In this document: positions 13,101-24,303 of the stretch, piece after piece
Layout of the letters: each line of letters starts with the position of its first letter
Position numbering within the stretch: position 1 is the stretch's first letter
Origin: Tetmemena sp. SeJ-2015
Lineage: Eukaryota; Ciliophora; Spirotrichea; Sporadotrichida; Oxytrichidae
Assembly: GCA_027382625.1 (NCBI GenBank)
Contig: JAJKFJ010021190.1
Coordinates: 33,457 to 97,456, forward strand
DNA length: 64,000 nucleotides
Reading direction: 5' to 3'
The notes under the pieces: model-generated
What the model was told of the DNA's origin: nothing
The model's database searches: none
Seen by the model: the letters and a program-made list of their open reading frames with translations, nothing else
Program-made: the position numbers and the translations under genes

Positions 13101-16100
13101 TCTAGGAAAGCAGCTGAAAACACTTTATTTTTCTCGGCGTCTTGGTACTCTGGCAATCTAAAATAAAATTAAATAATTCATACTTTTTAATCTATAGGCT
13201 GAACTTGATTCAGCATTTACACTTTAGTCTGAGAGTTTCAAGACAAACTATGGAGCAGCATTTATCAAATTGGCATAAGGATCTACTATTTGCACTTGGA
13301 ACTCAATCTTTTCTTTTAAATCGCATTGAAATATAAATATGAAGCATATTTAGATAAATCCAAACCTTCGATTTAAGCTACTACTTAAATTTAAGTTTCT
13401 TTAATTTTAAATTTGGAAGGTGCTTGCACAAGTTGACATAGTGCATGATATTGTGAAAGTTCTCTCATTAGAATTAAACGAGATGGAAATTGGCAAGTTG
13501 CTCCCATCAGTTAGTGTAGAACTATAAACTATGGAACTCGAGGGGCAATTTGATTATTAAAAGCTTGAAAATTTAATAACTTTAGCAGCAGCACCAATCT
13601 TGTAAACTTATAATTTATTCCTCATTAAAATACAAAGTTTCTTTATATCTATATTCCCAATAAGTTAATTTTATTTTAAATTATAGAATATTAGTAAATT
13701 AAAACTACATTTGAGATGGGGCTGCCTGGGTATGTTATTTTGCAAGTTGAGCTATCGTAGAATAATACATTTACATAGAGGTAATTAAACTTAATTGCTT
13801 TATCATAGCAGAAAACTCTCCACCCATACCATTTATTGGAGTAGTAATAAGCTTGGTCAGGCTTATTAGCTGTGAGTTACATAGAGGTCATATCAAAAGA
13901 CATGAACTAGTAATAATAATATCTTCCCATCGCGGGTCGTTGAAATGAGCAAGTAATGGGACTACATTCAGGGATTAGCCAATTTTTATTTTGGCTCTCT
14001 AATTTTATGGACTTCAGAAGAAAAGGCTCCAATATTAAATGACTAAGAGTTCTTCTAGATATCAAAGTAGTAGTAAACGCTTGACCTAGATCCAGTCTTT
14101 GATGGATTGTATAATTCCTGAGTGCCGCAACCTACTACACTCTTAAAATTTTAAATTATTTTTATTTCACTTGGAATATAAGTAATAGTAAACATAACTT
14201 GCTGAATAGCTCTTCCCTTATAGTTGAGATTAAATTAAAATCTTTATTTTGATTGTATAATAAATAAGCGGCCGCAAGTTCCTGGTATCTAAATTAAAAT
14301 TTGATTCGTCCACTCCCTGATTTGCAGCTTTTTATACAGCTAATCAAAATTAAAAAGCTTAATATCAAACCTCAGAGTGATATTTGTAGCTCACTGGCAT
14401 TCTTCCTCATTATCTATAAGAATATAATTGGATACACTACCACTGATTCATTCCTTTTAATTTCATAATAAATAATTAATTGTTTCATTATAAATTCTCA
14501 GCTATATTAGAAATGACAACTTTAAATTCATAGCCAGTATTGCAGCCTACAAAACCGTGAAACACTCCTTCAAACTTTAAACTTTGGTAGGCCTGTCCAG
14601 AAACGCTGTAATATAGTATAGTTAGATCTAAAATTCAATTTAACTATAAAATATAAAATAAAAAAGAATGCATTTTAATGTTAAAGAGGCAAGAAAGAAT
14701 AGATTTGTGTATCAAGAAAAAGTTTATTCTACAAGTAAATATCTATCTAGATAAAATATATACTAAAATTTATTATGAAGTTTAATGATTCTTGATTTTA
14801 TATATTTTTGGAATAAAAAGAGTCTTAAATAAAATCTATAATTTAATATAAATAATAAACAAGCCAATGTTTATTTAAAGATTGATTAAATCAATTTTAT
14901 AAACAAAATGTTTTACCAAAAATTAAAAATCATTTTTAAATTAATAATACTATTCCCAAATATAATGTAAATTTAATAAATCCTTTAGTACAGCATAAAA
15001 AAATAAGTAAATAATAAGAGCGTAATGAAATTTTATTTTCCTGATTAAAAATAAATGTTATAGTATAATTAAGATTAGATAAAATTTAAAATATTTATAT
15101 AATCAGTCGTAAATAAATTTCAGTGAATTTGGCTTATTTCAAAAAATAATGTAGGCATTTTAATAATATTTTTTTATAATTTTAAATGAAGAAATAACGA
15201 AACTCTAATATATCTAAAATTTAACTTATCTTTAGGGAAAATAAAATATAAATTTAATATTAAATTATTTTTATTTGAAGAATGCAATTTAGTATTTTTA
15301 TGGATAATAGATATTAAAAGTCATGCAGTAGGCATTATAAGGTTCGTAGTCATTTAATATAATCAAAATAATTTTGAATTCATTCCGAAACACTTCATAA
15401 GTGAACATTTATAATATCAAAATCTATGCAATATATATTTAGTTGCAGTAATCGGGAGGCTTAAAGAAAAAATAGGAGCTCAAATCTATTGTGTTATCTG
15501 TTGAGCTTGTGTAAAATATATTATATGAAAATTATTTAATAAGTACAAAAGCCACTAAGGAGGAACCTATACAGTGGGGATCTTAGGATAATCGCAATCA
15601 TTTATTTTAATATTGATTTATTTAAAGAGATCATTATTTGTAAAAAGGAGACTTATAGTTTTCAATTTAGCTTTCTAGTCTAAGTATCTTTCAATAAATT
15701 ACAAGATGAAATATTTTTTCTTATGTAAGCCCATATTTCAAATGTATAGCTGCCAGCATCTTTGGCTGAGTCAGTTTAAATCATGACTTGCATTCATTAG
15801 AATTTTAGTGAACTAATAAAAAATAGTAAATTGATTATGATTGAATCGTTGTAGAATGTAACCATGCTTGGTCTTTTGACCATAGTAATCTCGACTAGAG
15901 TTATACAAAATGCGTCAACAGCAGCATAATTGACCTGGTAATCAAATATTCGCTGCTCTGCTCCTATTGTGTATACCAGATTGTTTTTCCCTACTACAGA
16001 GATAAGAGAGACGTCCAAAGTTTGGCAATTCCAGTCATAATTTTAAGCTGTGTTATGGTAGTAAAGGTTAAGAGTAAATGGCTTCTCAGATTCAGTTGGA

Positions 16101-19100
16101 GAGTAGGTCATATCAGCGTCTATAGCCACCATTTTCAACTTGTAAGGTCTAATGTCGTAGAATGTTGGGTCATAGGGATATATCTTGTTTTCATTTGGTC
16201 TGTAAACTAAAAATGGAGGCAGTGGAGTGTCATCCTATTAACGAACTATATATAATACTTAACCGCAAGATTTTATTTTTATAATACCATTAAATATTAT
16301 GGGGGGGGGGACGGAAGTGCACACCCCCCCATAAATATGAACAAAATGCCAATAAAAGTGCACATAGAGTGTCAAAAACACTAAAAATGCCAAAAATTAA
16401 GTAATTCTGGCTTTTAAAATTTCCAAGAGGGTCATTTTTACGAATTTCACTTTTTTATGGATGATCTATTAATATTATTTATTGAATTTAATATTGACGA
16501 CTGATTGATGTTATGATTATGTTTTATTCTCATAAATAACTAAGTATCATTTCATTCCTTTATATTAAGCTACTTTTAAAGAGGCTATCTGCTATATAGT
16601 AGGTCCCCAGATAGCTGGATTATTTGAGAATATATTTTGGCTATGAATTGTTATGTTTATTCATAAAAACTGTACATATGATTGGAAGATCCTCTAAAGT
16701 ATGTTCTAGAATTTATCAATAAGTTTACAGCAGTAATTTTATGTAATTGCAGATATAGTGATCTTGGCTATTATATTTAAACTTGTCAGATTCTTCTCTA
16801 AATAATATTCAAGTTAAGATTGCAAGAAGTTTGATAAAACAACCAAATCGCATTTAAAAAACTGAAGGACAAATCATAATTAATATGTGTATTAACTCTA
16901 TTATTTTCATAAGACTTTATGTTCATGAGTAAAACAGAGCTCGGAAATAATTTTAAGGTTATTTCATAAAATTTGAAATCATAAATTTTGACCCTCATGG
17001 AAATTTTGAAAGCTAAAAATTCTTAATTTTTTGGCATTTTTAGACGATTTTGGCCTAAATGGATGTTTTTCATAAATTTTGATCATAAAAAGTGGGGGGG
17101 TGTGCACTTCCGTCCCCCCCCCCCAATATTATTAACAAATTATCTATAATTTAATTTCTGATAAGATTCTTTAAAAAATACTTTTATTCGACAATCTAAA
17201 GAATTTAAAATATACCAATAATTACTTTTCTATTTTTAATGTTTTTTGCTAGAGTAGGTTAACGATTTCTAAAGGTTTATATAAAAACATTAGAATTGTT
17301 TTTTAATCTATTTAAATACTGTTATTTATGCTAATAAATTATTTTATAGTAAATAATAGAGATGAACATTAATTTTAATATTAAAGAGATATGATCAAAT
17401 AATTAATTTAATGTGTTAAATTAATTACCATTAAAATTCTCATTATGAAGATAAAAAAAAGATGGGTCGGCTAGTGAGTTGGCCCAATCTCCAGATATGC
17501 TTAAGGTGACACCCGATAATAAATTAAATTCAATATTAACTTTAATCATTTAAATAAATTTGAATACAAAAAAGTGTATGCTTAACTAAAATGATTCGAT
17601 GTTTGTGAGATCTATTAAAAATATAAATCTCAAGTTGGTAAACAGGTTAGTTCATTGTGAGCTTGTAATAATTAGTTTGAGTGTTGCAGTTGTTAAGTGA
17701 GAGCTTAAAAAGCGAACCAAAAGTGCGGAATACATCATATTTAGTAGTAAGTTTTACACTAGTAAAGCTAAATGGAAGAGAGGAACTACTGTCTATAGTA
17801 ATTGTGGACACTGATTCAGTAATTGCCTCGCTAATCAAAGTTCTAGCTACATCATTCTAAAATGAACTCCAACTCAATGAAGAGCAAGAGTAAATAAATT
17901 AAAAATCATTATTGGGTTTAAAAGAGCCTAGAAGACAGTTAGTGCAAGGGGCAAGTTCAAATTTGTTTATCACAGCCACTTTCTTTTTGATAGTCTGTCC
18001 AGTATATTTCTAATAGGCTGTCCCAAACATCATAAGGAAATCATCTATAAAATATTAATGTATTTTTAAATCATCTCCTATTTGAAAGAGCTAATCATTA
18101 TGTACTATATATCTACATTCAAATGGTATATTTAAGTTTAGAAGGAGAGAATGCTGTTAGTGGGATTGCTGATTTTCTTTAACTGGAATTCACTAGCTGA
18201 TGAACCATCGGAAGTCAAAAGCACAGACACTAAACTATTATTTAATTGCAATGAGAATAACTATATTTAAAGTGTGTTTATGAATATTTCAGATGACCAT
18301 TCTTCATAATCATTGAAATAGGAATAAATAAATGATGATTGTTAGAGTACATGAGTCCTTATATGTAGTACTTGTTGTCGGCACTCACTCTTTTTGTTCG
18401 CATGCACTGAAATCATCTAAAAAAAGTTTTTATTTTTTAATTATTGAAATGTTCTTTTATATGAATCACTATCCACAGATATTTTTTTAAAAAAATGACT
18501 AAGATTATTTATTTCTCTTAGTTTAGAAAGGAAAATTAAATGAACATACAAATTAAATTGGAGGGAAAAAATTTATAATTATATTAAAAAGATATTTTAA
18601 GAAATGCCTTGTTGTTGGCTGTGAGAGTGTAAGTTCCTCTGTAAATCAGATTGCTGCCAGCTGTAAAAAATACAAGAGGAACTGTCGATCCCCAGTTAGA
18701 GAGAGAGCTAGAAGGTGCCAAGCAGCCTCTCACATAATCAAATTTGATTGGTATCTATTTTATTATAAGGCTTTGATGTAGAATCTGTGTATGAGGTTAT
18801 TGCAGATATTGTGTAGTAAACTTTATTATAATTTTCACTGAATATAATATACTTCACACTTTTTATTTTGTAAACTATTAATCTTATTCATAAATACAAT
18901 GAATGATTAGAATTATTAGTAATTTATAAGTATTATTTAATTATTTGATTTATGGTTCTTCATGGATATCAGGACCTTGCACTACTCCCGAGAAAGTTGC
19001 TGCGCTTAGAGTTGTCATATCTAACTCCCAAATCATAGCTCTCTTGTAAACCTATGAAAATTTAAATACAAACAAAATTAATTTCTTAACTAGCAAGAAA

Positions 19101-20731
19101 ATAAAGAATTAAGAAAAAACATTCAAGAGAAAACGCTGGCTCTTATTTTTTTTAAAGAAAGTGTTTATCCCACGCCTATGAGTTATCCTCCAATATAAAT
19201 CTTGCTGGGATATCCTGACATTATTCTAACTACAACATTATCCATTCTCTTCCCATTTCCAATATAAATATATTGCTGATTATGAATATCAAAATATAAT
19301 TAAAATTTTAATAAAGCTTAAATAGATTCAATCGCTGGCACTTCATCTTTTTTTAATTAAAAAAAATTATTGCATCATCATCAAACAAATCTATAGACTT
19401 TTTATCATTTAATAATTTATATGGGGTACTCGATTTTGAAATATTAATCTAAAGTTTATATGAACTGCATCTGCAAATTTTCTAACTACAAAATTTTATC
19501 CCCCACACTTATTAGAGAAAACAAATTATTATCATTTAAATTAAATTCTAGAGTATGGTATTTCACATTTTAAGCTAATTTTTTAAATTAATACATATAA
19601 AAATTTGAATTTTTTTAAAGATTAAGGAGATATATATTTAATATAAATTACTTTATAGAATTTTGAACTTAATTTTTATTAATATTTCCATAGAGGTAAG
19701 CCTCCGCTTAGTTATCCACATTGAACATAAGAAACTTATTCCTAAATAAATGAAAATTTAAATTAAATACACAATTAAGTTTATAATTAGGTGTCATTTT
19801 GAGAGGTATTATTAATTAAAATTGAAAATATTTTGTAAATCATATGATCTTCAATAATTGAATAGTTTGTTGGTTATTTGATAGATAGTTGAGAACTAGA
19901 TATATTTTATAATTTAATGAATAAATAAATTGTGATAGCTGGGATTACTAGTCTCAAAGATAGAAATTTAAAGATTGGAAATCGTGTCTCCAGGTAAGGG
20001 CTCTATTTTGATGACATCCTCCACGTAAAAATTAAAAATATTTATTTATCTAACATAGCCATTACCCTATGTTAAGATCAGCAAGTAGGTTGGATTGTTC
20101 AAAATAGCAGCAATTCTGGCAAAAGGAGGAGTAGTAGTTCTTGTCATAGCGCAGTCCTGAAAATATCGTAAATCACCAGTCACTTATAATTTATTACTTA
20201 TGCGCCATCGGAGTAAGTGTTAAGCCAAAATATCCTTAACAAATCTTATTAAAAAAATTATTACAATAGATAAATAAAGAGTAATATATATTGCCATAAT
20301 TAAAGAAATGAGTTATATTATGCTTTGACATTTTATTAGAGTTTAAATAGATTTAAAATTTTTCATAAGTTATTGATTAAAAAAAGCCAAAGGAAATTGT
20401 TATCCGTAGACTTTATTCCCATAAAAGCAGATCCAGGAACAGATAGCAGATCTTTATCATCGGAGCCACCTCCAATCAATAGTGTCATCATATCTTAGGA
20501 TGCTGCAAAGCATGTTGCTATTGTAGTTCCAGTGGTACCTCCAATCACATTTGGATAAACCGCCTGCTCGCAAGCTATTCCTGAAGGTACTGCAGAAGAT
20601 TTTTACAGGAGAACTCATTTCTCATATAAATTAAAATCAATTTAAACCACACTACAAAGATTAGATCAAATTAAACTTTCTTAAATTTGATCCTTACAGC
20701 AGATAAAGAATTGCATAATTGTATTCTGCAT
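10195..20731 (-). CDS. Gene B: large secreted/multi-pass membrane protein, paralog of A
   Basis: Start chosen at ATG 20731 (second ATG at 20716): MQNTIMQFFIC continues across an 84-bp GT..AG intron (20614-20697) into FLLQKSSAVPSG, a good signal peptide. Next come Gly-rich beta-type sequence (IGGGSDDKD, LLSVPGSAFMG), SAATFSGVVQGPDIHEE near 18.98 kb, YRPNENKIYP near 16.2 kb and a cadherin-like segment near 13.25 kb. The C-terminal membrane block is at about 10.9-11.9 kb: KYGSLYSELKIEKNS, then TM-like MRRLLFGMNAIFLMEY, then PFEDPHINKMEIFNEMC and YLLFMFTDFVD. A charged cytoplasmic tail follows to the first in-frame TGA (10195-10197). Coding blocks match gene A while the spacers between them have diverged, as expected for introns and IESs. 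An 824-bp mobile element lies in one spacer (16301-17124). Function unknown. The product resembles the large ciliate proteins often annotated as cadherin-like (Cadg); this is from family memory, not a search. Confidence 0.75.
16301..17124. mobile_element. 824-bp inverted-repeat element (MITE-like) inside gene B
   Basis: The two ends are inverted copies: ten Gs followed by ACGGAAGTGCACACCCCCCC on the left, and its reverse complement ending in a C run on the right (about 17089-17124). The 8-bp direct repeat AATATTAT flanks it (16293-16300 and 17125-17132), which fits a target-site duplication. The inverted similarity continues inward in degenerate form: both ends carry a motif like AAAATTTCC(A)xGAGGGTCA about 100 bp in. 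The interior is AT-rich and shows no convincing gene. The matching spacer in gene A (about 4.63-4.7 kb) lacks it, so it inserted after the A/B duplication. An 8-bp duplication occurs in several DNA-transposon superfamilies; without a transposase I do not assign one. Confidence 0.85.
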
Positions 20732-21267
20732 AAGTAGAGCGAGTTTTGCTCTTTATATTTGGAGTATTGCTAATGGTTATCATATTAAAATATATACGGG
20801 TTAGATAAATTAAGCCCTTCATTCTTATTATAAAAACTTTCATTTTGAACCAACTGATATGCTAAAACTTAATAATTTATATTACCTATTTTATAAGAGT
20901 TAATTTCCACCTCAAATAATCCTTCATGCATATTTAGTAGAATTTTAGAACTATAAAGCTAATTAAGAAATCTGAGATTTTTAGTTACCATTTAAATACA
21001 AATATGAACTATATTCTTTAAGAATCTGATGTATTTCTAATATTCTCCTATTAAGTTATAATTGCTCTATTCTAGATGAAATCCAATGAGAGAATTAATT
21101 CGCAGAATGCAGTATATAAGCTCTCCTATTATTGCCTAAAATGGCACTAAATCATGCCTCTTATTCTCATTTGAATTTTATTCAACTGATAATTAGCTTA
21201 TATTATTTTTGCTTTAAATTCAGTTTTTGGAGCAAGCCCACAAAGCTACTTTACACACACAACAAAA
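20732..21267. promoter_or_regulatory. Divergent 5' region between gene B and eIF4A
   Basis: This 536-bp stretch separates the minus-strand start of gene B from the plus-strand start of eIF4A and must hold both 5' flanks. Its last 70 bp or so (from the TATTATTTTTGCTTTAAATT run near 21200) are recognisably conserved ahead of the second eIF4A copy near 60.85 kb, so part of the eIF4A leader or promoter was duplicated with the gene. No telomere-addition motif was recognised. Confidence 0.4.
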
Positions 21268-23817
21268 ATGTTTACACAGTAAGTCTCTACCCCTCTATCT
21301 AATCGAGTAACTCACCACTCTGCTTTAGAAACGCCAACTAGGTTGAAGAGGAGAAGCGCACCGACGCCGAAATCCAGCAGCAGGGTAAGTCTTCCTCTCC
21401 TTATCGGGATGTCATTAGCTCGCCCGCTCTTTTGCGATGGCAGAGTGTTTTGGCTCCATATTTTATGATAAACGAATCCCCTTTACTGATCAAGTGAAAC
21501 CTTATACTGACCGTTGTATAGACGAAGAAGAATTCAAGACCAACTGGGAAGAGGTCGTTGAGAGCTTCGACGACATGGGCCTCAAAGAAGGAGTACTCAG
21601 AGGTATCTACGGCCATGGTTTCGTCAAGCCTTCTCCAATTCAACAAAAGGGTATTCTCCCTGTCATCCAGGGCAAGGATACTATCGCTCAAGTAAGTCTC
21701 ACCCCCTACAACCTGTTGAACAGCCTCTAATAAGCATTTCATTTTCGAGATTTGCTTGAGGTAGTCAGATATTGACCCGATAAATGAGTCATTTAGTAGT
21801 ATTACTACTGATAGCTAGAAGTATAATTAAGCGCCCCCACCCATAATTATACCTAGTGTCTAATTAATATAATGATGATGATGAATTAAAACAGGCTCAC
21901 TAATTCTTACTTAATAGGCTCAATCAGGAACTGGCAAGACTGGATGCTTCACCATCTCTATCCTCCAGATCATTGATACCGCTTCTATCAACACCCAGGC
22001 TCTGATTGTTGCCCCCACCAGAGAGCTTGCTCAACAAATCGCTTACGTCGTTCAGGCAATTGGCGAGTTCATCGGAGTGAAAGTCCACGCTTGCGTCGGA
22101 GGAACCGTCGTCAGAGACGAAATCAGAATTCTCAAGCAAGGAGTTCACGTCGTAAAAAAATGCTCTTATCCTTATGCTCTGTATTAAAGATAAGGAATTA
22201 GTTTAGTGGGAACCCCAGGAAGAGTGCTCGATATGATGAAAAAGGGTTTCTTGAAGGCCGATCACTTGAGAGTGTTCTGTCTCGATGAGGCTGACGAGAT
22301 GCTCTCCAGAGGATTCAAGCAGCAAATCCAAGACATCTTCAAGTACCTTCCCGCTGAGATCCAGATCGCTCTCTTCTCAGCCACCATGCCCCTCGACATC
22401 CTCAAGCTCACCAAGCACTTCATGAGAGAACCCGCAAAGATTCTCGTCAAGAACGAAGAACTCACCCTCGAAGGTATTAAGCAGTACTATATCCCCATTT
22501 GATCTCTCATTAAAGATCTACATTGCTCTTCTATGCTGAATTGTGATTGAGAAGGAAGAGTGGAAGATCGACATCTTGCTCGACTTGTACGGCAACTTGG
22601 ACATCAACCAGGCTCTTATCTACTGCAACACCAAGAAGAGAGTGATGGAACTCGCCGAGCTCATGAAGGAGAAGGACTTCGTCGTCTCCGCCATGCACGG
22701 AGAGATGGACCAAATTACCAGAGACATGATCATGAAGGAATTCAGAACTGGCTCTACCAGAGTCCTCATCACCACTGATCTCATGGCCAGAGGTATCGAT
22801 GTGCAACAAGTTTCTCTCGTCATCAACTACGAGCTTCCCCAGAAGAAGGAGAATTACATCCACAGAATCGGAAGAGCTGGTAGATACGGAAGAAAGGGAA
22901 CTGCCATCAACTTTCATTTAAACTATGAAATTAGAAAGTTAAAATCTAGGGCCCACGACGTGGCATCATAGTCGGCTTGGCTGAGGTAGGAAGATTAGTC
23001 AGCCATAGCTCAATTCCCTTGCTTACGCTACGTCTTTCCCTGAGGTGATCGATTTTTAGTAATCCGTAAGTAAGTGGGGAGAGTATTTAATAACGGGGTA
23101 AAGTGGATTGTGGCGAATCTCAAAGCAGTGTGAGAAATGTACTACATCCCAAGCATATCCCATTGACCCTATATTAGAGGCCTCCCAGTGAAGGAGTTAT
23201 GGAATCCGAGCAATTTTTGAGATAGAAATCCTCAAGGGGACTCGGGGTTAGGTGTAATAAAGCACCCTGTGAAATTTAGCATATTTAGCCTGACCACTGA
23301 GTCTGTTCTCCCATACTTACTGGCGATCGCCTAACACCAAGGAGTCAGACTTATCTAATCAAATTGCTAAGCCTATTGCTATATTCTTTTTTCTTTTCAC
23401 TATATCTAGACTACACTTAGGTGACTTGCAGATTCAGATGCTCTCAGAGTAAGAGCTGAAGCGGGAGTCAGATGTAAAGTGCCATAGGGAATTCTCTCTC
23501 ATCCCCCTAATGAGAGCGTGCTCCATCACTGATTAACAGACGTCATGAACTATCACGTTTGTATTGGATCCTGATACTTCTCGTTGCCTTATGGGGTTAC
23601 ACCTTAATTCCAGTTGATTCCTTAATTTTCATCTAAAATATATTGGATCTTTAAAATTTAACTTCGTCTCACCCAACGACGCTAGATTCATCAAGGAGAT
23701 TCAATTTCTTAGTTTAGTATCTATAGCTCCTTAGTCATTTAAAATATCGAGATCCAGGAGCATTTCCAGACCCAAATCGAAGAAATGCCTCAGGACTTGA
23801 ACGAGTTGAACGATTGA
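21268..23817 (+). CDS. eIF4A: Translation initiation factor eIF4A, DEAD-box RNA helicase (germline version with 4 IESs)
   Basis: ATP-dependent RNA helicase of the cap-binding complex that unwinds mRNA 5' leaders. Motifs in order: Q motif (KPSPIQQKG), Walker A (AQSGTGKT), APTREL, TPGR, DEAD (CLDEADEML), SAT (LFSATMP), a motif IV region (ALIYCNTKK), ARGIDVQQV and [14 protein letters not shown]-terminus [16 protein letters not shown] then TGA. Exons: 21268-21278, 21329-21384, 21444-21691, then 21918 onward, with GT..AG introns of 50, 59 and 226 bp. From 21918 the coding sequence is broken by IESs at 22155-22205, 22500-22548, 22914-23664 and 23701-23753. Removing all of these leaves 1311 nt, i.e. 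436 residues plus stop, slightly longer than the usual 390-415. One TAG in exon 2 is read as Gln. MDS order is linear, not scrambled. Confidence 0.96.
22155..22205. other. IES 1 of eIF4A, 51 bp, pointer TA
   Basis: The conserved HVVVGTPGR segment is interrupted after GTA. Joining the TA at 22153-22154 to that at 22204-22205 restores it exactly. The piece begins GTAAAA and ends TTTAG, so it mimics an intron, but splicing there gives GTC TGG and breaks the frame. The second eIF4A copy has a near-identical 50-bp insert at the same site (61808-61857). Confidence 0.85.
22500..22548. other. IES 2 of eIF4A, 49 bp, pointer ATT
   Basis: IKQYYIPI is separated from [10 protein letters not shown] by 49 bp flanked by ATT (22497-22499 and 22546-22548). 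Removing one ATT plus the insert restores IPIEKEEW. There is no GT..AG pair that would preserve the conserved residues, so an intron does not explain it. The second copy has a 48-bp insert of different sequence at the same position. Confidence 0.9.
22914..23664. other. IES 3 of eIF4A, 751 bp, pointer AACTT
   Basis: Coding sequence stops at KGTAIN and resumes 751 bp later with [12 protein letters not shown]. The 5-bp repeat AACTT (22909-22913 and 23660-23664) marks both edges. Unlike the other, AT-rich IESs, most of this one is close to balanced in base composition (for example the GGGCCCACGACGTGG run near 22950 and the GGCGATCGCC run near 23323). No gene, tRNA-like fold or terminal repeat was recognised in it. 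Confidence 0.9.
23701..23753. other. IES 4 of eIF4A, 53 bp, pointer GAGAT
   Basis: The 41-bp MDS at 23660-23700 ends in GAGAT, and the final MDS starts with GAGAT at 23749-23753. Joining them gives [17 protein letters not shown], matching the eIF4A C-terminus in register. The insert is AT-rich. Confidence 0.92.
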
Positions 23818-24303
23818 GCTTGAGCCCAGCAGCAGTCGTCAGATTAGCAAAATCACGCAAACCAAACACAAATTCAAGCGACAGACTCACTGAGCAATCA
23901 GGGAGCCAGTCTTCATTCATAATTCTCATAAATTTCAAAAAAGAACCGCTTTTTATCTCCATTCTCTATCTAAACATTCTCGAACCCTCTCCGACACTTT
24001 TTAAATCAAATAAAATGAGATATTCCATCGTATTACGTAGGCAAATTATCACAACCTATTACATAAAATTCTTAAAGGCATCAATTAAAAAGTTATCAAA
24101 TCAATAAATTATCTATCTCTGATTAAACTTATTCAGAGCTTATGTATTCTTATTATCACTGTTGTATTTTTTTAGGCTTCTTTTCGGGACTTTATAAATG
24201 CTCTTTGAGGAACCTCCACCTTCCCCCTATTTTACTCTTGTCTAAATTATGAGAGATCATCTTTGGGAGTTCGTCGTCTTAAAATTTAAATCAGAAGATA
24301 CAA
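23818..24303. other. Convergent 3' region between eIF4A and the K+ channel gene
   Basis: 486 bp between the TGA of eIF4A (plus strand) and the TGA of the channel gene (minus strand). An unbroken plus-strand frame crosses the first 290 bp, but it overlaps the last eIF4A codons in another frame and shows no recognisable protein signature. It should contain both 3' UTRs and the two chromosome ends; no telomeric repeat is present, as expected for germline DNA. Confidence 0.45.

Noticed and set aside
16798..16998. Minus-strand open frame inside the 16.3-kb MITE as a transposase fragment
   Set aside because: Only 66 codons, AT-driven residue composition and no DDE-like motif.
22152..22206. Reading eIF4A IES 1 as a GT..AG intron
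   Set aside because: It starts GTAAAA and ends TTTAG, but splicing at those bases gives GTC TGG GAA and loses VGTPGR; the TA-TA join restores HVVVGTPGR exactly.
22531..22917. Open frames antisense to, or in other frames of, eIF4A (also near 21401-21742 and 21924-22148)
   Set aside because: Shadow frames over conserved helicase coding sequence with no independent similarity.
23814..24107. Plus-strand frame downstream of eIF4A as a gene
   Set aside because: It starts inside the eIF4A stop region in another frame, has no recognisable motif, and lies in the convergent 3' flank.
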